Source: Demequina flava
Lineage (GTDB): Bacteria; Actinomycetota; Actinomycetes; Actinomycetales; Demequinaceae
NCBI RefSeq assembly: GCF_000975035.1
Contig: NZ_BBRA01000001.1
Span: 1,652,838 to 1,716,837, forward strand
DNA: 64,000 bases
Reading direction: 5' to 3'
Position numbers and translations under genes: made by a program. Positions 46,841 through 55,125 of the stretch are shown one piece after another; within the stretch, counting starts at the first letter, position 1; each line of letters begins with the position of its first letter. The notes beneath the pieces were generated by a model. That model was not told the origin of the DNA, searched no databases, and saw only the letters and a list, made by a program, of their open reading frames with translations.

Positions 46841-47680
46841 GTGAGCAAGCATGCTGGCGCGTCCGCGACGCACCATCAGTCGCGACGCACCCGTCGTATT
46901 GAGGCCACCGAAGTCACACAAGTCAGGACCACCCACCGTCGTCGCAAGTTCCTCGCACGCTCGTCCGTGCTTGCAGGTTTTGCGCTCACAATGATCGTTT
47001 ACCCAGCAGTCGGCACCATCTCGCCGTATGCCGGAGCGACCGAGCCCACCGAGAACGTCGCAGTGGCCGCGAGTGGTGAGGCTTCCACCTCATCGCGCGT
47101 CATCATCGGTACCCAGAGCCTCGAAGAGCGTCAGCTGCCGTTGCCAGAAGTTGACGGCAATGGCGCGGCGCTCGCTGTCTCCGGCACCTACTCTGCATCG
47201 CCCTACTTGCCCGACTGCAACCCGTCTGACGGCGCTGAGGGCTACAACGGCCAGCTCACCGCGGACTCGCTGTGCGACGTCAACGGCGCGGAACTGCGCA
47301 ACGATGCCGCCGTAGCGCTCGCAGAACTCAACGCAGCGTACAAGCTCGAGTTTGGCCGCGACCTGTGCGTCGGCAACGGCTACCGCAGCCTCTCGCAGCA
47401 GTACGCCACGAAGGCCAGCCGCGGCTACCTCGCCGCAACACCCGGCAAGTCGGTGCACGGCTGGGGCCTCGCGATCGACCTGTGCGGAAGCGACGACACC
47501 GGCTACTCCAAGGCGTGGCTTGAGGCCAACGGCCGCACCTGGGGCTGGGTCAACCCATCCTGGGCTAAGTCCAGCAAGTGGGAGCCGTGGCACTGGGAGT
47601 ACGAGCCCGGCACAGACGCCCTGGGCGTGTACGGCGAGAACTACTGGAACAGCAAGCCGTACCTCAACACGCGCGACTAG
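46841..47680 (+). CDS. D-alanyl-D-alanine carboxypeptidase, VanY/M15B type
   Basis: This 279-residue secreted or membrane-anchored peptidoglycan peptidase has a basic N-terminus of about 45 residues. One hydrophobic segment (about 46-65) is followed by a spacer and then the M15B domain from about 110. Zinc and catalytic residues appear in SVHGWGLAIDLCG (the SxHxxGxAxD pattern) and in EPWHWEY near the C-terminus. The active-site Arg stretch is GNGYRSLSQQYA. It trims D-Ala from stem peptides, so it fits the cell-wall theme of mtrAB. GTG 46841 has GGAGG upstream, and a strong terminator follows at 47703. Confidence 0.87.
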   Translation: MSKHAGASATHHQSRRTRRIEATEVTQVRTTHRRRKFLARSSVLAGFALTMIVYPAVGTISPYAGATEPTENVAVAASGEASTSSRVIIGTQSLEERQLPLPEVDGNGAALAVSGTYSASPYLPDCNPSDGAEGYNGQLTADSLCDVNGAELRNDAAVALAELNAAYKLEFGRDLCVGNGYRSLSQQYATKASRGYLAATPGKSVHGWGLAIDLCGSDDTGYSKAWLEANGRTWGWVNPSWAKSSKWEPWHWEYEPGTDALGVYGENYWNSKPYLNTRD

Positions 47681-47702
47681 CGCGCCTCAGACAACACACA
47701 CG

Positions 47703-47734
47703 AAGGGCCGCATCCCAGACGGGGTGCGGCCCTT
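47703..47734 (+). terminator. Terminator after the VanY gene
   Basis: A 14-bp stem (47703-47716/47721-47734) with one T-G pair and an AGAC loop, followed by a short T-rich run, starts 22 bases after the stop. Confidence 0.8.
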
Positions 47735-47818
47735 TGTCGTTGTCGGGTGCTTCGGTTCGTTGAGTTCGTCGCCCGCCCCCAGAGCGCCGCGCCCGCCGCA
47801 CACTCGCAGGCCCCCACC

Positions 47819-47874
47819 CCAGTAGGGCTCTAGCGTCACTTTTCTCCAAGAATGTGACCCAGATGCCCTACTGG
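47819..47874. repeat. 56-base nested dyad upstream of ald
   Basis: Outer arms CCAGTAGGGC/GCCCTACTGG (47819-47828/47865-47874) and inner arms GTCAC/GTGAC (47835-47839/47854-47858) are concentric, with six unpaired bases on each side between them. It resembles in size and plan the dyads at 54960 and 61645 but differs in sequence. Confidence 0.6.
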
Positions 47875-48036
47875 AACGCGGGAGGGGAGTATTCAACGTG
47901 CGGGGTTGCACACGGCCACGGGCGTGTCGGTCGCGGCTACCAGGCGCGACAACGCATCATTTGGCACGCTGGTGTTACCGGGCGTCATTTACCACCCTTG
48001 GAATGTGCGCCGGCTCGACTCACGAGGAGGTGGGGC

Positions 48037-49131
48037 ATGCGAATCGGCGTCCCCAGGGAAGTAAAGAGCAACGAGACACGTGTCGCCCTGACTGCTGAGG
48101 CGGTCAAGGAATTGACCGATGCTGGCCATCAGGTGGCAATTCAGGTGGGCGCAGGCGCGTCGGCCGGGATCCCAGACGCGGACTTTGCCGCAGTGGGCGC
48201 CCAGTTGGTGCCCGACGCGGCCTCTGCGTGGGGCGCGGACCTTGTGCTCAAGGTGAAGGAGCCCCAGCCCAGCGAGTTCGACCTGCTGAGTGACTCGATC
48301 CTCTTCACATTCCTGCACCTCGCCGCGAACGAGCCACTTGCCACCGCGCTGTGCAAAGCGGGCACGACGGCGATTTCCTACGACACCGTTCAGACAGATG
48401 ACGGTGCACTGCCCATCCTCACTCCCATGAGCGCGATCGCTGGCGCGGTGGGAGCGCTCGAGGGCGCGCACCACCTCCTCAGCCCCTACGGTGGCCGCGG
48501 ACTCCTCCTTGCGGGGGCGCCAGGGGTGCCACCTGCGCGTGTTGTGGTCATTGGCGCCGGGGTCGCGGGCACCGCGGCGTTGGAGAGAGTGATCGATGCG
48601 GGGGCCGATGCTGTTGTGATGGATATCGCGACCGACCGGTTGGCAGCGCTCGAGGAGCGGTTCGGAGACGCGGTCACAACAGTTGAGTCGACACCGCAAG
48701 CCGTGGGGGAGCAGGTGGCACAGGCGGACGTGGTGATTGGCGCCGTGCTGGTGCCGGGACGTCCCGCGCCCGTCGTGGTGACGCATGCGATGATCGAGTC
48801 GATGAAGCCCGGATCCGTGCTGGTCGACATCGCGATCGATCAAGGCGGGTGCGTCGAGGACTCGCGTCCCACGACGCACCGGGACCCGGTCTTCGAGGTC
48901 AGTGGCTCACAGCTGTACTGCGTCGCCAACATGCCCGCGGCAGTGGGATCGACTGCGACCCAGGCGCTCGTGCATGCCTCGCTTCCGTACGTGAAGGGGC
49001 TGGCCGATCACGGTGCGGCCGCACTGGATGCTGATCCAGTGCTCATGCGCGGTCTCAATGCCGATGCAGGAAAGATCCGAAACCGTGCCGTTCATGAGGC
49101 ATTTCCACACCTTCCGGCTGATCTGGCGTGA
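48037..49131 (+). CDS. ald: Alanine dehydrogenase
   Basis: Ald catalyses NAD-dependent, reversible conversion of L-alanine to pyruvate and ammonia. From ATG 48037 (GAGGAGGTGG upstream) it has 364 residues, close to the family norm; the longer frame upstream is non-coding. The opening RIGVPREVKSNETRVALT is the family signature. VLKVKEP provides the pyruvate-binding Lys, and HLAANEP provides the catalytic His. The NAD loop reads VIGAGVAGTAA. Its last 77 bases overlap the 3' end of the patatin gene on the other strand. Confidence 0.93.
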   Translation: MRIGVPREVKSNETRVALTAEAVKELTDAGHQVAIQVGAGASAGIPDADFAAVGAQLVPDAASAWGADLVLKVKEPQPSEFDLLSDSILFTFLHLAANEPLATALCKAGTTAISYDTVQTDDGALPILTPMSAIAGAVGALEGAHHLLSPYGGRGLLLAGAPGVPPARVVVIGAGVAGTAALERVIDAGADAVVMDIATDRLAALEERFGDAVTTVESTPQAVGEQVAQADVVIGAVLVPGRPAPVVVTHAMIESMKPGSVLVDIAIDQGGCVEDSRPTTHRDPVFEVSGSQLYCVANMPAAVGSTATQALVHASLPYVKGLADHGAAALDADPVLMRGLNADAGKIRNRAVHEAFPHLPADLA

Positions 49132-49951
49132 TGTCGAGCGTAGGCGCCTCCGATGACTCAAGCTCCTCGGGCGTGGGCTGCGGCGGTTCCGGACGTTCGT
49201 TCACGACTGGGTAGTCCGAGAACTCCCACTCGGCCGCCTCGCGCCCTAGTCTCACCATGGTCTGCAGGTCTCGTACCTGCCACTGGGAACGATTGGCGAG
49301 CTTGGGGCTGAGCACGGTGACGTCCGAGCGGATCTCGTATTCATGGACGTCGAAGCTCGTTTCAAATCCAGGCAGGTCCCATTCGGGCGCGACCCTGACC
49401 GCGATGACATGTTCGGCACCGAGCCCAAGTGCCGCCTCAATCGGGAGGTTTTGGACGAGTCCGCCGTCAAGGAGCTGCCGGCCCTCGATCTCGACGGGAC
49501 GGAAGACCCCCGGAACGGCGATCGACGCCGCCACCGCTGCGGACAGCGAGCCGTGATCCACGACGACGGCCTCACGGGAGTCAGTATCCGTCGCGACCGC
49601 CGCGAAGCGAATCGGAAGGTCTTCGATCTGAACATCTCCGCCGGTGACGTTGCGGATCCGCTGGTGAAGCGCATCGGCCGTCAAGAGCCCTAAGCCAGGC
49701 TTGGGAGTCCACGTGCCAAACGTCGACCAGCCCCAGCGCAGGATGCGCCGTTCGAGGTCATGTGGGTCGATTCCGAGCGCGGTGGCGCCGCCGGCAATCG
49801 AACCGGCAGAGGTGCCCACGATGATGCTGGGAACAATTGCCCGCTCGTGAAGCACCTGGAGGACGCCCACATGCGCGGCACCCAAGGCCCCGCCGCCACC
49901 CAGTGCCAGCCCCACACGGGGCGAATATCGCAAGTCTTCGACAGTCTCCAT
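49055..49951 (-). CDS. Patatin-like phospholipase
   Basis: The 298-residue protein starts at ATG 49951 (METVEDLRYSPRVG); the upstream frame is antisense to the next gene and not used. The oxyanion loop GGGGALGAAHVG, the nucleophile elbow GTSAG and the catalytic Asp in DGGLVQNLP are all intact, so lipid acyl-hydrolase activity is expected. The C-terminal 80 residues form a Pro/Glu-rich tail, ending in a His-rich stretch, and the last part is read from DNA that also encodes the end of ald on the other strand. No signal peptide is visible. Confidence 0.85.
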   Translation of the reverse strand: METVEDLRYSPRVGLALGGGGALGAAHVGVLQVLHERAIVPSIIVGTSAGSIAGGATALGIDPHDLERRILRWGWSTFGTWTPKPGLGLLTADALHQRIRNVTGGDVQIEDLPIRFAAVATDTDSREAVVVDHGSLSAAVAASIAVPGVFRPVEIEGRQLLDGGLVQNLPIEAALGLGAEHVIAVRVAPEWDLPGFETSFDVHEYEIRSDVTVLSPKLANRSQWQVRDLQTMVRLGREAAEWEFSDYPVVNERPEPPQPTPEELESSEAPTLDITPDQPEGVEMPHERHGFGSFLHRH

Positions 49952-50000
49952 GCCGCCATCGTAGGGAACCTTCCCCGTGAGCGCCCGTAGTCTGTCAGGC

Positions 50001-50345
50001 ATGACTGAAGTTTCTGGGAACGGGGAGGCTCCGCGCAGTTGGGGGCCGCTGCTCGGCGCGTTCGCTGTCGCACTCGTGGTGATCATTGGCGCGATCCTGT
50101 GGTTCTTCCTCGGTTCGGACGTTTCCACGGTGGAACAGGACGCGATCGCAGTGTGCGAGGAGATGGCCGTTGAGGCCGGGCTGCCGGAGATCGCCAGGGG
50201 CGACGTATCTGGGCCCGATGAAGACGGTGTGATCTCGATCGCATGGGAGTTCGACGACGGCACCTTCGGCGGGTGCGATGCGCAGCAACTCGACGACGGC
50301 GGCTTCGACGCGGAGCTGGTCGGAGACGCCGTACAAGACCTGTAG
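50001..50345 (+). CDS. Small membrane-anchored hypothetical protein
   Basis: The 114-residue protein has one membrane helix (about residues 17-40) and a short acidic extracytoplasmic domain with three Cys/Asp-rich strands (TFGGCDAQQLDDGG near the end). TAGTCT at 49988-49993 stands 7 bases before ATG 50001, which suggests a leaderless transcript. I do not recognise a family. It lies between the divergent patatin gene and the aldo/keto reductase. Confidence 0.55.
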   Translation: MTEVSGNGEAPRSWGPLLGAFAVALVVIIGAILWFFLGSDVSTVEQDAIAVCEEMAVEAGLPEIARGDVSGPDEDGVISIAWEFDDGTFGGCDAQQLDDGGFDAELVGDAVQDL

Positions 50346-50416
50346 CATTCCGCGGGTTTGAGCAATGGGCCGCCGCCGGGTACGTTCGCATGAGAGAAAA
50401 TGCGTGAGGAGCGGCC

Positions 50417-51286
50417 ATGGAGCAGCGTCAGCTGGGCAAGCGGACAGTCGGAGCGATCGGACTAGGCGGCATGCCCATGTCGATCGAGGGCCGGCCAGAT
50501 GAGGCCCGGTCAATCGCCACGATCCACGCCGCGCTCGACGCCGGTGTCACTCTGATCGATACCGCCGACGCTTATCACCAGCACCCCGGTGAGGCCGGCC
50601 ACAACGAGGCGCTCATCGCCCGCGCACTCGTCAGCTACCCGCACCACAAGTCCGAGGTCCTCGTCGCCTCTAAGGCTGGTCACGTCCGGCCCGGCGACGG
50701 AACGTGGGCCATCAACGGCGACCCCGCCTACCTCAAGCAAGCTGCCAAGGCCACGGCGCAGCGCTTGGGCCGCGACAGCATCGGCCTGCATCAATTCCAC
50801 CGCCCCGACCCTCGCGTTCCTTACGCGGACTCCGTGGGCGCCTTCGCTGAACTCCTCGACGAGGGAGTCATCGAGATGGCGGGTGTCTCCAACGCGAACG
50901 TGGAGCAGATTCGCGAGGCGCACGACGTCCTCGGCGGCCGCCTGACCTCGGTCCAAAACCAGTTCTCGCCAGCGTTCGTTTCGAGCTACGACGAGCTCGA
51001 GTTGTGCGGCGAACTTGGCGTGGCGTTCATCCCGTGGAGCCCGCTGGGCGGAATCGGCAAGGCCGGAGACGTGGGCACGCGGTTCCTGCCGTTCCAGCAT
51101 GTGGCCGATGCTCGGGGTATCTCAGCGCAGCAGGTCGTGTTGGCTTGGGAGTTGGGTTTGGGCGATCACGTCATCCCGATTCCCGGAGCATCGCGTCCCA
51201 GCTCAATTCTTGACTCCGCGGGTGCGAGCGAGATCACGCTCACGGATGACGAGATGGAGCAGTTGCGTCCCACGTTGGACGCGTAG
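50417..51286 (+). CDS. Aldo/keto reductase
   Basis: This 289-residue NADPH-dependent oxidoreductase of the AKR superfamily has the opening GAIGLGGMPMS. The catalytic Asp/Tyr segment is LIDTADAYHQHPGE, followed by Lys in LVASKAGH. A His is found in QFHRPDPRVP, and the C-terminal cofactor loop reads IPGASRPSSI. The natural substrate is not evident. GAGGAG precedes ATG 50417. Two exact AGCATCGGCC copies lie inside this gene (50777 and 51103, opposite orientations). Confidence 0.85.
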   Translation: MEQRQLGKRTVGAIGLGGMPMSIEGRPDEARSIATIHAALDAGVTLIDTADAYHQHPGEAGHNEALIARALVSYPHHKSEVLVASKAGHVRPGDGTWAINGDPAYLKQAAKATAQRLGRDSIGLHQFHRPDPRVPYADSVGAFAELLDEGVIEMAGVSNANVEQIREAHDVLGGRLTSVQNQFSPAFVSSYDELELCGELGVAFIPWSPLGGIGKAGDVGTRFLPFQHVADARGISAQQVVLAWELGLGDHVIPIPGASRPSSILDSAGASEITLTDDEMEQLRPTLDA

Positions 51287-51318
51287 CGCGGTCTTCCTCG
51301 TAGTGTCAGACTGTCGCC

Positions 51319-51564
51319 ATGAACCCTTCACGCCTGGTGATCACCATGACCCGCACGGCAGGCCTGGCGATGCTCAACCACGGCATCGTCTCTCTCGCAC
51401 AGTCGGGGGAAGATCCTCAGTTCTCGGGCAAGCGGCGCTTGCTCGATAAGGGAGTGCGGCGCGTGCTGGGCGATGTGGTCGATACCCCGGGCTTCGCAGC
51501 GGCGGAAGCGCTCGCGGGTGCCGTGCTCGTCGTGGTGATTCCGAAGTTGATCAAGCGCGGATAG
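51319..51564 (+). CDS. Small hypothetical protein
   Basis: The 81-residue protein opens with a weakly hydrophobic helix (RLVITMTRTAGLAMLNHGIVSL). A basic middle part (GKRRLLDKGVRRVLGDV) follows. A second hydrophobic helix is present near the C-terminus (AAEALAGAVLVVVIPKLIKRG). No family is recognised. It lies after the aldo/keto reductase (33-base gap) and before a strong hairpin. Coding character (GC-rich third positions) is good. Confidence 0.5.
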   Translation: MNPSRLVITMTRTAGLAMLNHGIVSLAQSGEDPQFSGKRRLLDKGVRRVLGDVVDTPGFAAAEALAGAVLVVVIPKLIKRG

Positions 51565-51596
51565 TCCTGCGCGATCGGGAGTCTGCCTGCCCGACA

Positions 51597-51637
51597 ACGC
51601 TGAGGGGATCCACACCTTTCAGTGTGCCCCTCAGCGT
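51597..51637. terminator. Hairpin downstream of tRNA-Arg and the small hypothetical gene
   Basis: Arms ACGCTGAGGGG/CCCCTCAGCGT (51597-51607/51627-51637) extend inward by CACAC/GTGTG with a 3-base bulge on one side. Placed 21 bases past the tRNA 3' end on the minus strand and 32 bases past the plus-strand stop, it can serve both. Confidence 0.75.
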
Positions 51638-51658
51638 ATGTGTCGCGAGCATGCAACG

Positions 51659-51731
51659 TGCCCCCGACAGGAATCGAACCTGCGACCTTCGGTACCGGAA
51701 ACCGGCGCTCTATCCGCTGAGCTACGGGGGC
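51659..51731 (-). tRNA. tRNA-Arg (anticodon CCG)
   Basis: The minus strand reads a 73-base cloverleaf. The acceptor is GCCCCCG/CGGGGGC with discriminator A, the D arm GCTC/GAGC, the anticodon loop TTCCGGT (anticodon CCG, reads CGG) and the T arm GCAGG-TTCGATT-CCTGT. The first pair of the anticodon stem is C-A rather than Watson-Crick. CCA is not encoded. Confidence 0.92.
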
Positions 51732-51822
51732 AATGCGGGCGGACCCGCGAGGGTCAAGGTTACCAGCAGCCAAGGGGCGCGCCGTGCTTGCGAATCGGGT
51801 GCAAGCTGGGCCGGCCTGAGTG

Positions 51823-52794
51823 CTAGGAAATAGGTGCTGGCCCGCTTGAATCGCGAACCACGAGATCGACGGGCAGGCGCAACTGCTGGTGTTCGGCCGT
51901 GCCTGCGCGCACCTGCGACAGAAGCGAGGTGGCCTCCTGGCCTGCACGCGTCAGCGGAATCGCCACCGTTGTGAGCTGCGGCTCGACGTAGGTCGCGGCG
52001 CTGATGTCGTCGAATCCCACCACGGAGACGTCCGTAGGGATGCTCAGTCCGCGTGCACGCAGTCGAGACGAGACGCCGAGCGCGAGAAGGTCGTTGTAGC
52101 AAAGGATCGCGGTCGACCCTGTGGCGAGCGCGAGGTCCGCCGCGGCGACGCCACCTTGGTAGAGCGGGCGATGCGGGCCCACGTCGGAGACCTCGATATC
52201 GCTTGCGTCTGCCAGCGCGAGGCGTCGTTGTGCGTCTGACCATGAGGCGGCGGGTCCGCCGACGTAGGCGACGCTCTTGTGGCCGAGCGCTCTCAGGTGA
52301 CGCAGCGCCTGCGATACTCCGCTGCCGGAGTCAAATGTCACCGACGCCAGCTCGTCAACCTCGCGGTTCACCAGGACGACTGGTCCGGAGTCGGCGCACT
52401 CTCGGATCTCATCGTCGGTCATTCTGGGTGAGCACAGAATGAGGCCCTCGACGCTCGGCTGGAGGTCACGCACCATCGCGCGCTCAGCACGGGGATCCTC
52501 ATCCGTGTCGGCCACAAGCACGGCGTATCCGTCACGGCGCGCGCCCTCTTGCACGCCTTTGGCGATAGCCGCGAATGATGGGTTAGCGAGGTCCGGTAGG
52601 ACAAGACCAAAGTGCTGGTGTCGGCCAGAGGCCAATGCCTGCGCGGACCGGTTGGGTTGGTATCCCAGATCGGCAACGGCGTCCTCGACGCGTTGGCGCT
52701 TGGCCGGGGAAACGCTGTCGGGCGCGCTGAGTGCGCGGGAAGCTGTCGCGGCGGAGACTCCGGCTGCGCGTGCCACATCTCGCAACGTCGTCAC
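51823..52794 (-). CDS. LacI family transcriptional regulator (beside KDPG aldolase)
   Basis: The 323-residue repressor has an N-terminal HTH TTLRDVARAAGVSAATASRALS with hinge helix NRSAQALASGRHQ. A periplasmic-binding-protein-like sensor domain follows to the end. The GTG start 52794 has GGGAGG upstream. It is divergent from the KDPG aldolase/sugar kinase pair, and two TGAA-N6-TTCA palindromes lie in the interval (52826 and 52958). It therefore probably represses itself and those catabolic genes, with a sugar acid as inducer; the inducer is inference. Confidence 0.9.
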   Translation of the reverse strand: MTTLRDVARAAGVSAATASRALSAPDSVSPAKRQRVEDAVADLGYQPNRSAQALASGRHQHFGLVLPDLANPSFAAIAKGVQEGARRDGYAVLVADTDEDPRAERAMVRDLQPSVEGLILCSPRMTDDEIRECADSGPVVLVNREVDELASVTFDSGSGVSQALRHLRALGHKSVAYVGGPAASWSDAQRRLALADASDIEVSDVGPHRPLYQGGVAAADLALATGSTAILCYNDLLALGVSSRLRARGLSIPTDVSVVGFDDISAATYVEPQLTTVAIPLTRAGQEATSLLSQVRAGTAEHQQLRLPVDLVVRDSSGPAPIS

Positions 52795-52825
52795 AGGAAC
52801 CTCCCGGAGTGTCTAAGTACGCTGC

Positions 52826-52841
52826 GTGAATGCGGTTTCAC
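52826..52841. promoter_or_regulatory. LacI-type operator near the regulator start
   Basis: GTGAATGCGGTTTCAC is a 16-bp imperfect palindrome with a central CG, as in LacI-family operators. It matches the operator at 52958 in 11 of the 14 central bases. Confidence 0.6.
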
Positions 52842-52957
52842 GGCCACGGCTCAGCGATCTGACCCAGCCGTGGGCAAGATTCTAGCGCGCTTTCGGCGTC
52901 TGCGGGCAGGGCCCACTTGCCTGAAAGGCGGGTACGTGGGACAGTGGAGACCAGCGC

Positions 52958-52973
52958 ATGAAAGCGCATTCAT
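52958..52973. promoter_or_regulatory. LacI-type operator near the KDPG aldolase start
   Basis: ATGAAAGCGCATTCAT is a 16-bp near-perfect palindrome about 40 bases before the aldolase start. It is the likely control site for the catabolic pair. Confidence 0.6.
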
Positions 52974-53015
52974 TTGTTTCAATGGTGAGACGGTCAACTC
53001 GGACAAGGAGTCGTG

Positions 53016-53702
53016 GTGGAAGCAATCAACGGTGAGGGTTCAGCCACAACGAGGGATGCAGACGGGAGCGGGCGCGGGGTTCACGAGGCCCTGGGCGTGC
53101 ACCGTCTGGTGCCCGTCGTGGTGCTCGACGACGCGAAGGATGCGGGCGGCCTGGCCGATGCTTTGGTCGCCGGGGGGCTTCCGGTCGCCGAAGTGACCTT
53201 CCGCACGGCCGCAGCGGCCGACGCTATTGCTGCCATGTCCGCGCGGGGCGACATGCTGGTGGGGGCGGGTACGGTGCTGAACGCCGCTCAGGTTGACGCC
53301 GCGGTGGATGCTGGTGCGTCCTACGTGGTGTCGCCGGGCCTGTCGCGAGCGGTGGTGGAGCGCTGCCACGAGCGCGGTGTGCTCGCGTTGCCCGGTGCCG
53401 TGACGGCGTCCGAGGTCATGGCCGCACTCGAGCTGGGCGTCACCACGGTGAAGTTCTTCCCGGCTGGAACCTCCGGCGGTGCGCCAGCCCTGAAGGCCCT
53501 TGCCGCCCCCTTTGGTGACGTGACATTTGTACCTACCGGCGGCATCGGCCCTAAGAACCTGCACGAGTACCTGTCCATCCCGGCTGTTCACGCCGTTGGC
53601 GGCTCGTGGATGGTGCCCAGGGACCCGGTGCGAAGTGGAAAGTTCGATGAAGTGCAGTCGCTCGTGGCCGAGGCCGTGGCGCTGCTAGGTAAGGAGGCCT
53701 GA
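53016..53702 (+). CDS. KDPG (2-keto-3-deoxy-6-phosphogluconate) aldolase
   Basis: This class I aldolase cleaves 2-keto-3-deoxy-6-phosphogluconate into pyruvate and glyceraldehyde-3-phosphate. The 228-residue protein has the EVTFRT strand carrying the active-site Glu and the Schiff-base Lys in TTVKFFPAG. Two adjacent GTG codons (53013 and 53016) follow AAGGAG; the second has better spacing. It is followed one base after its stop by a PfkB kinase that could make KDPG from KDG, so the pair forms the lower part of a uronate or Entner-Doudoroff-type route. Confidence 0.88.
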   Translation: MEAINGEGSATTRDADGSGRGVHEALGVHRLVPVVVLDDAKDAGGLADALVAGGLPVAEVTFRTAAAADAIAAMSARGDMLVGAGTVLNAAQVDAAVDAGASYVVSPGLSRAVVERCHERGVLALPGAVTASEVMAALELGVTTVKFFPAGTSGGAPALKALAAPFGDVTFVPTGGIGPKNLHEYLSIPAVHAVGGSWMVPRDPVRSGKFDEVQSLVAEAVALLGKEA

Positions 53703-53703
53703 G

Positions 53704-54807
53704 ATGTCTGTTCTGAACGTCAAGAGCGCGGCGCAGTGCCGCTTTGACGCGGTGTCGCTGGGCGAGGTCATGCTGCGCCTGGATCCGGGTGAGGGGCGCA
53801 TTCGCACTGCGCGGTCCTTCACGGCGTGGGAGGGCGGCGGTGAGTACAACGTCTCGCGTGGGCTGTCCCGTGCCTTCGGGTACCGCACCGGGATCGTGAC
53901 CGCGCTCGCGGACAACGAGGTAGGCCACCTGGTCGAGAACCTCATCCTTGCCGGCGGCGTCGACACATCCAACCTGGTGTGGAAGGACTACGACGGCATC
54001 GGTCGTGGCGTGCGCAACGGTTTGAACTTCACCGAGCGCGGTTTCGGTGTGCGCGGAGCGGTGGGCGTGTCCGATCGTGGTCACACGGCTGCGTCGCAGC
54101 TGACCGCCGAGGACGTGGACTTTGACCACCTCTTTGGCGAGCTGGGTGTTCGGTGGCTGCACACTGGCGGCATCTACGCCGCTCTGTCTGACACGGCCGC
54201 GGAGACCGTGATTGCCGCCGTCGAGGCAGCTCACCGTCACGGAACCGTCGTGTCCTACGACCTCAACTACCGTCCGTCGCTGTGGAAGGCGATCGGCGGA
54301 ATCGAGAAGGCGCAGGAGGTCAACCGGGCCATCGCTCCGCACGTGGATGTGATGATCGGTAACGAGGAGGACTTCACGGCATCACTCGGTTTCGAGGTTC
54401 CCGGCGTTGATGAGTCGCTTGCAGAGTTGGACGTGTCTGGTTTCGCCTCGATGATCGAGACTGCTGCGGAGGCGTTCCCGAACTTCCAGGTGATCGCGAC
54501 GACGATGCGCGGCGTGAAGACCGCCACCGTCAACGACTGGGGAGCGCTGGCCTGGTCGCGCGACACCGGCGTGGTGCGTTCCACTCAGCGCGATGGGCTC
54601 GAGATTCTCGACCGCGTGGGTGGGGGAGACTCCTTCGCTTCCGGCCTGGTCCACGGAATCCTCGAAGGCGAGACCCTTCAGCGTGCCGTCGACCTTGGCG
54701 CCGCGCACGGCGCTCTCGCGATGACGACCCCTGGCGACACCACCATGGCCACCAAGGCCGAGGTGCACAAGCTTGCTGCAGGTGGGGGCGCGCGCGTCGA
54801 CCGTTAG
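53704..54807 (+). CDS. PfkB-family sugar kinase, probable 2-keto-3-deoxygluconate kinase
   Basis: The 367-residue ribokinase-fold kinase opens with SLGEVMLRLDPG and has GGGEYNVSRGLSRAFG in the substrate region. The C-terminal catalytic motif is GGGDSFASG, in the position of the family's GAGD. Its position beside a KDPG aldolase makes KDG the likely substrate; fructose or ribose cannot be excluded. An AAGGAGG site lies inside the end of the aldolase gene. At 367 residues it is somewhat longer than the typical 310-330. A terminator follows at 54817. Confidence 0.8.
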   Translation: MSVLNVKSAAQCRFDAVSLGEVMLRLDPGEGRIRTARSFTAWEGGGEYNVSRGLSRAFGYRTGIVTALADNEVGHLVENLILAGGVDTSNLVWKDYDGIGRGVRNGLNFTERGFGVRGAVGVSDRGHTAASQLTAEDVDFDHLFGELGVRWLHTGGIYAALSDTAAETVIAAVEAAHRHGTVVSYDLNYRPSLWKAIGGIEKAQEVNRAIAPHVDVMIGNEEDFTASLGFEVPGVDESLAELDVSGFASMIETAAEAFPNFQVIATTMRGVKTATVNDWGALAWSRDTGVVRSTQRDGLEILDRVGGGDSFASGLVHGILEGETLQRAVDLGAAHGALAMTTPGDTTMATKAEVHKLAAGGGARVDR

Positions 54808-54816
54808 CAGCAAACG

Positions 54817-54870
54817 AAAACAAGCCCGCCCGTCCCTGGGCTGTGTGTGGACCAGGGGCAGGTGGGCTTG
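54817..54870 (+). terminator. Terminator after the sugar kinase gene
   Basis: Outer arms AACAAGCCCGCC/GGTGGGCTTGTT (54817-54828/54859-54870, one wobble pair) and inner arms CCCTGG/CCAGGG (54832-54837/54850-54855) form a long hairpin starting 9 bases after the stop, with A-rich and T-rich ends. Confidence 0.75.
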
Positions 54871-54959
54871 TTGCTGTCTGGTGGCTGCGGTGCGCGCGCT
54901 CCGGTGGCCGGCCCGATGCTCGTGCCCTTTGCGCGCTCCCATGCGCACTCGTGTGCGCT

Positions 54960-55011
54960 AGCAGGTGCCCAGTGCTCTATCAGGCCATTTTTGGACACTG
55001 AGGACCTGCTG
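54960..55011. repeat. 52-bp dyad repeat, copy A
   Basis: The element begins with AGCAGGTGCCCAGTGC and ends with ACCTGCTG. Arms AGCAGGT/ACCTGCT and CAGTG/CACTG can pair. Copy B at 61646-61697 has the same length, the same first 16 bases and 42 of 52 identical positions. Confidence 0.75.
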
Positions 55012-55125
55012 GGCCGCGCGAAACGCGCGGACCCTAGATGGATACTCGGCAGCTGTCCTTGTGCCCGGCTTGCCTGGCAAAGGTGGAGTCCCCAGCAACT
55101 TCCATCCCCGATCAGGTCGGTACGT

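Larger units (their letters stand above)
47681..48036. other. Gene-free 356-base interval between the VanY gene and ald
   Basis: No supported gene is seen. The interval contains the VanY terminator at 47703-47734, a C/G-rich stretch, a long dyad at 47819-47874, and the ribosome site GAGGAGGTGG for ald at 48024-48033. Confidence 0.7.
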
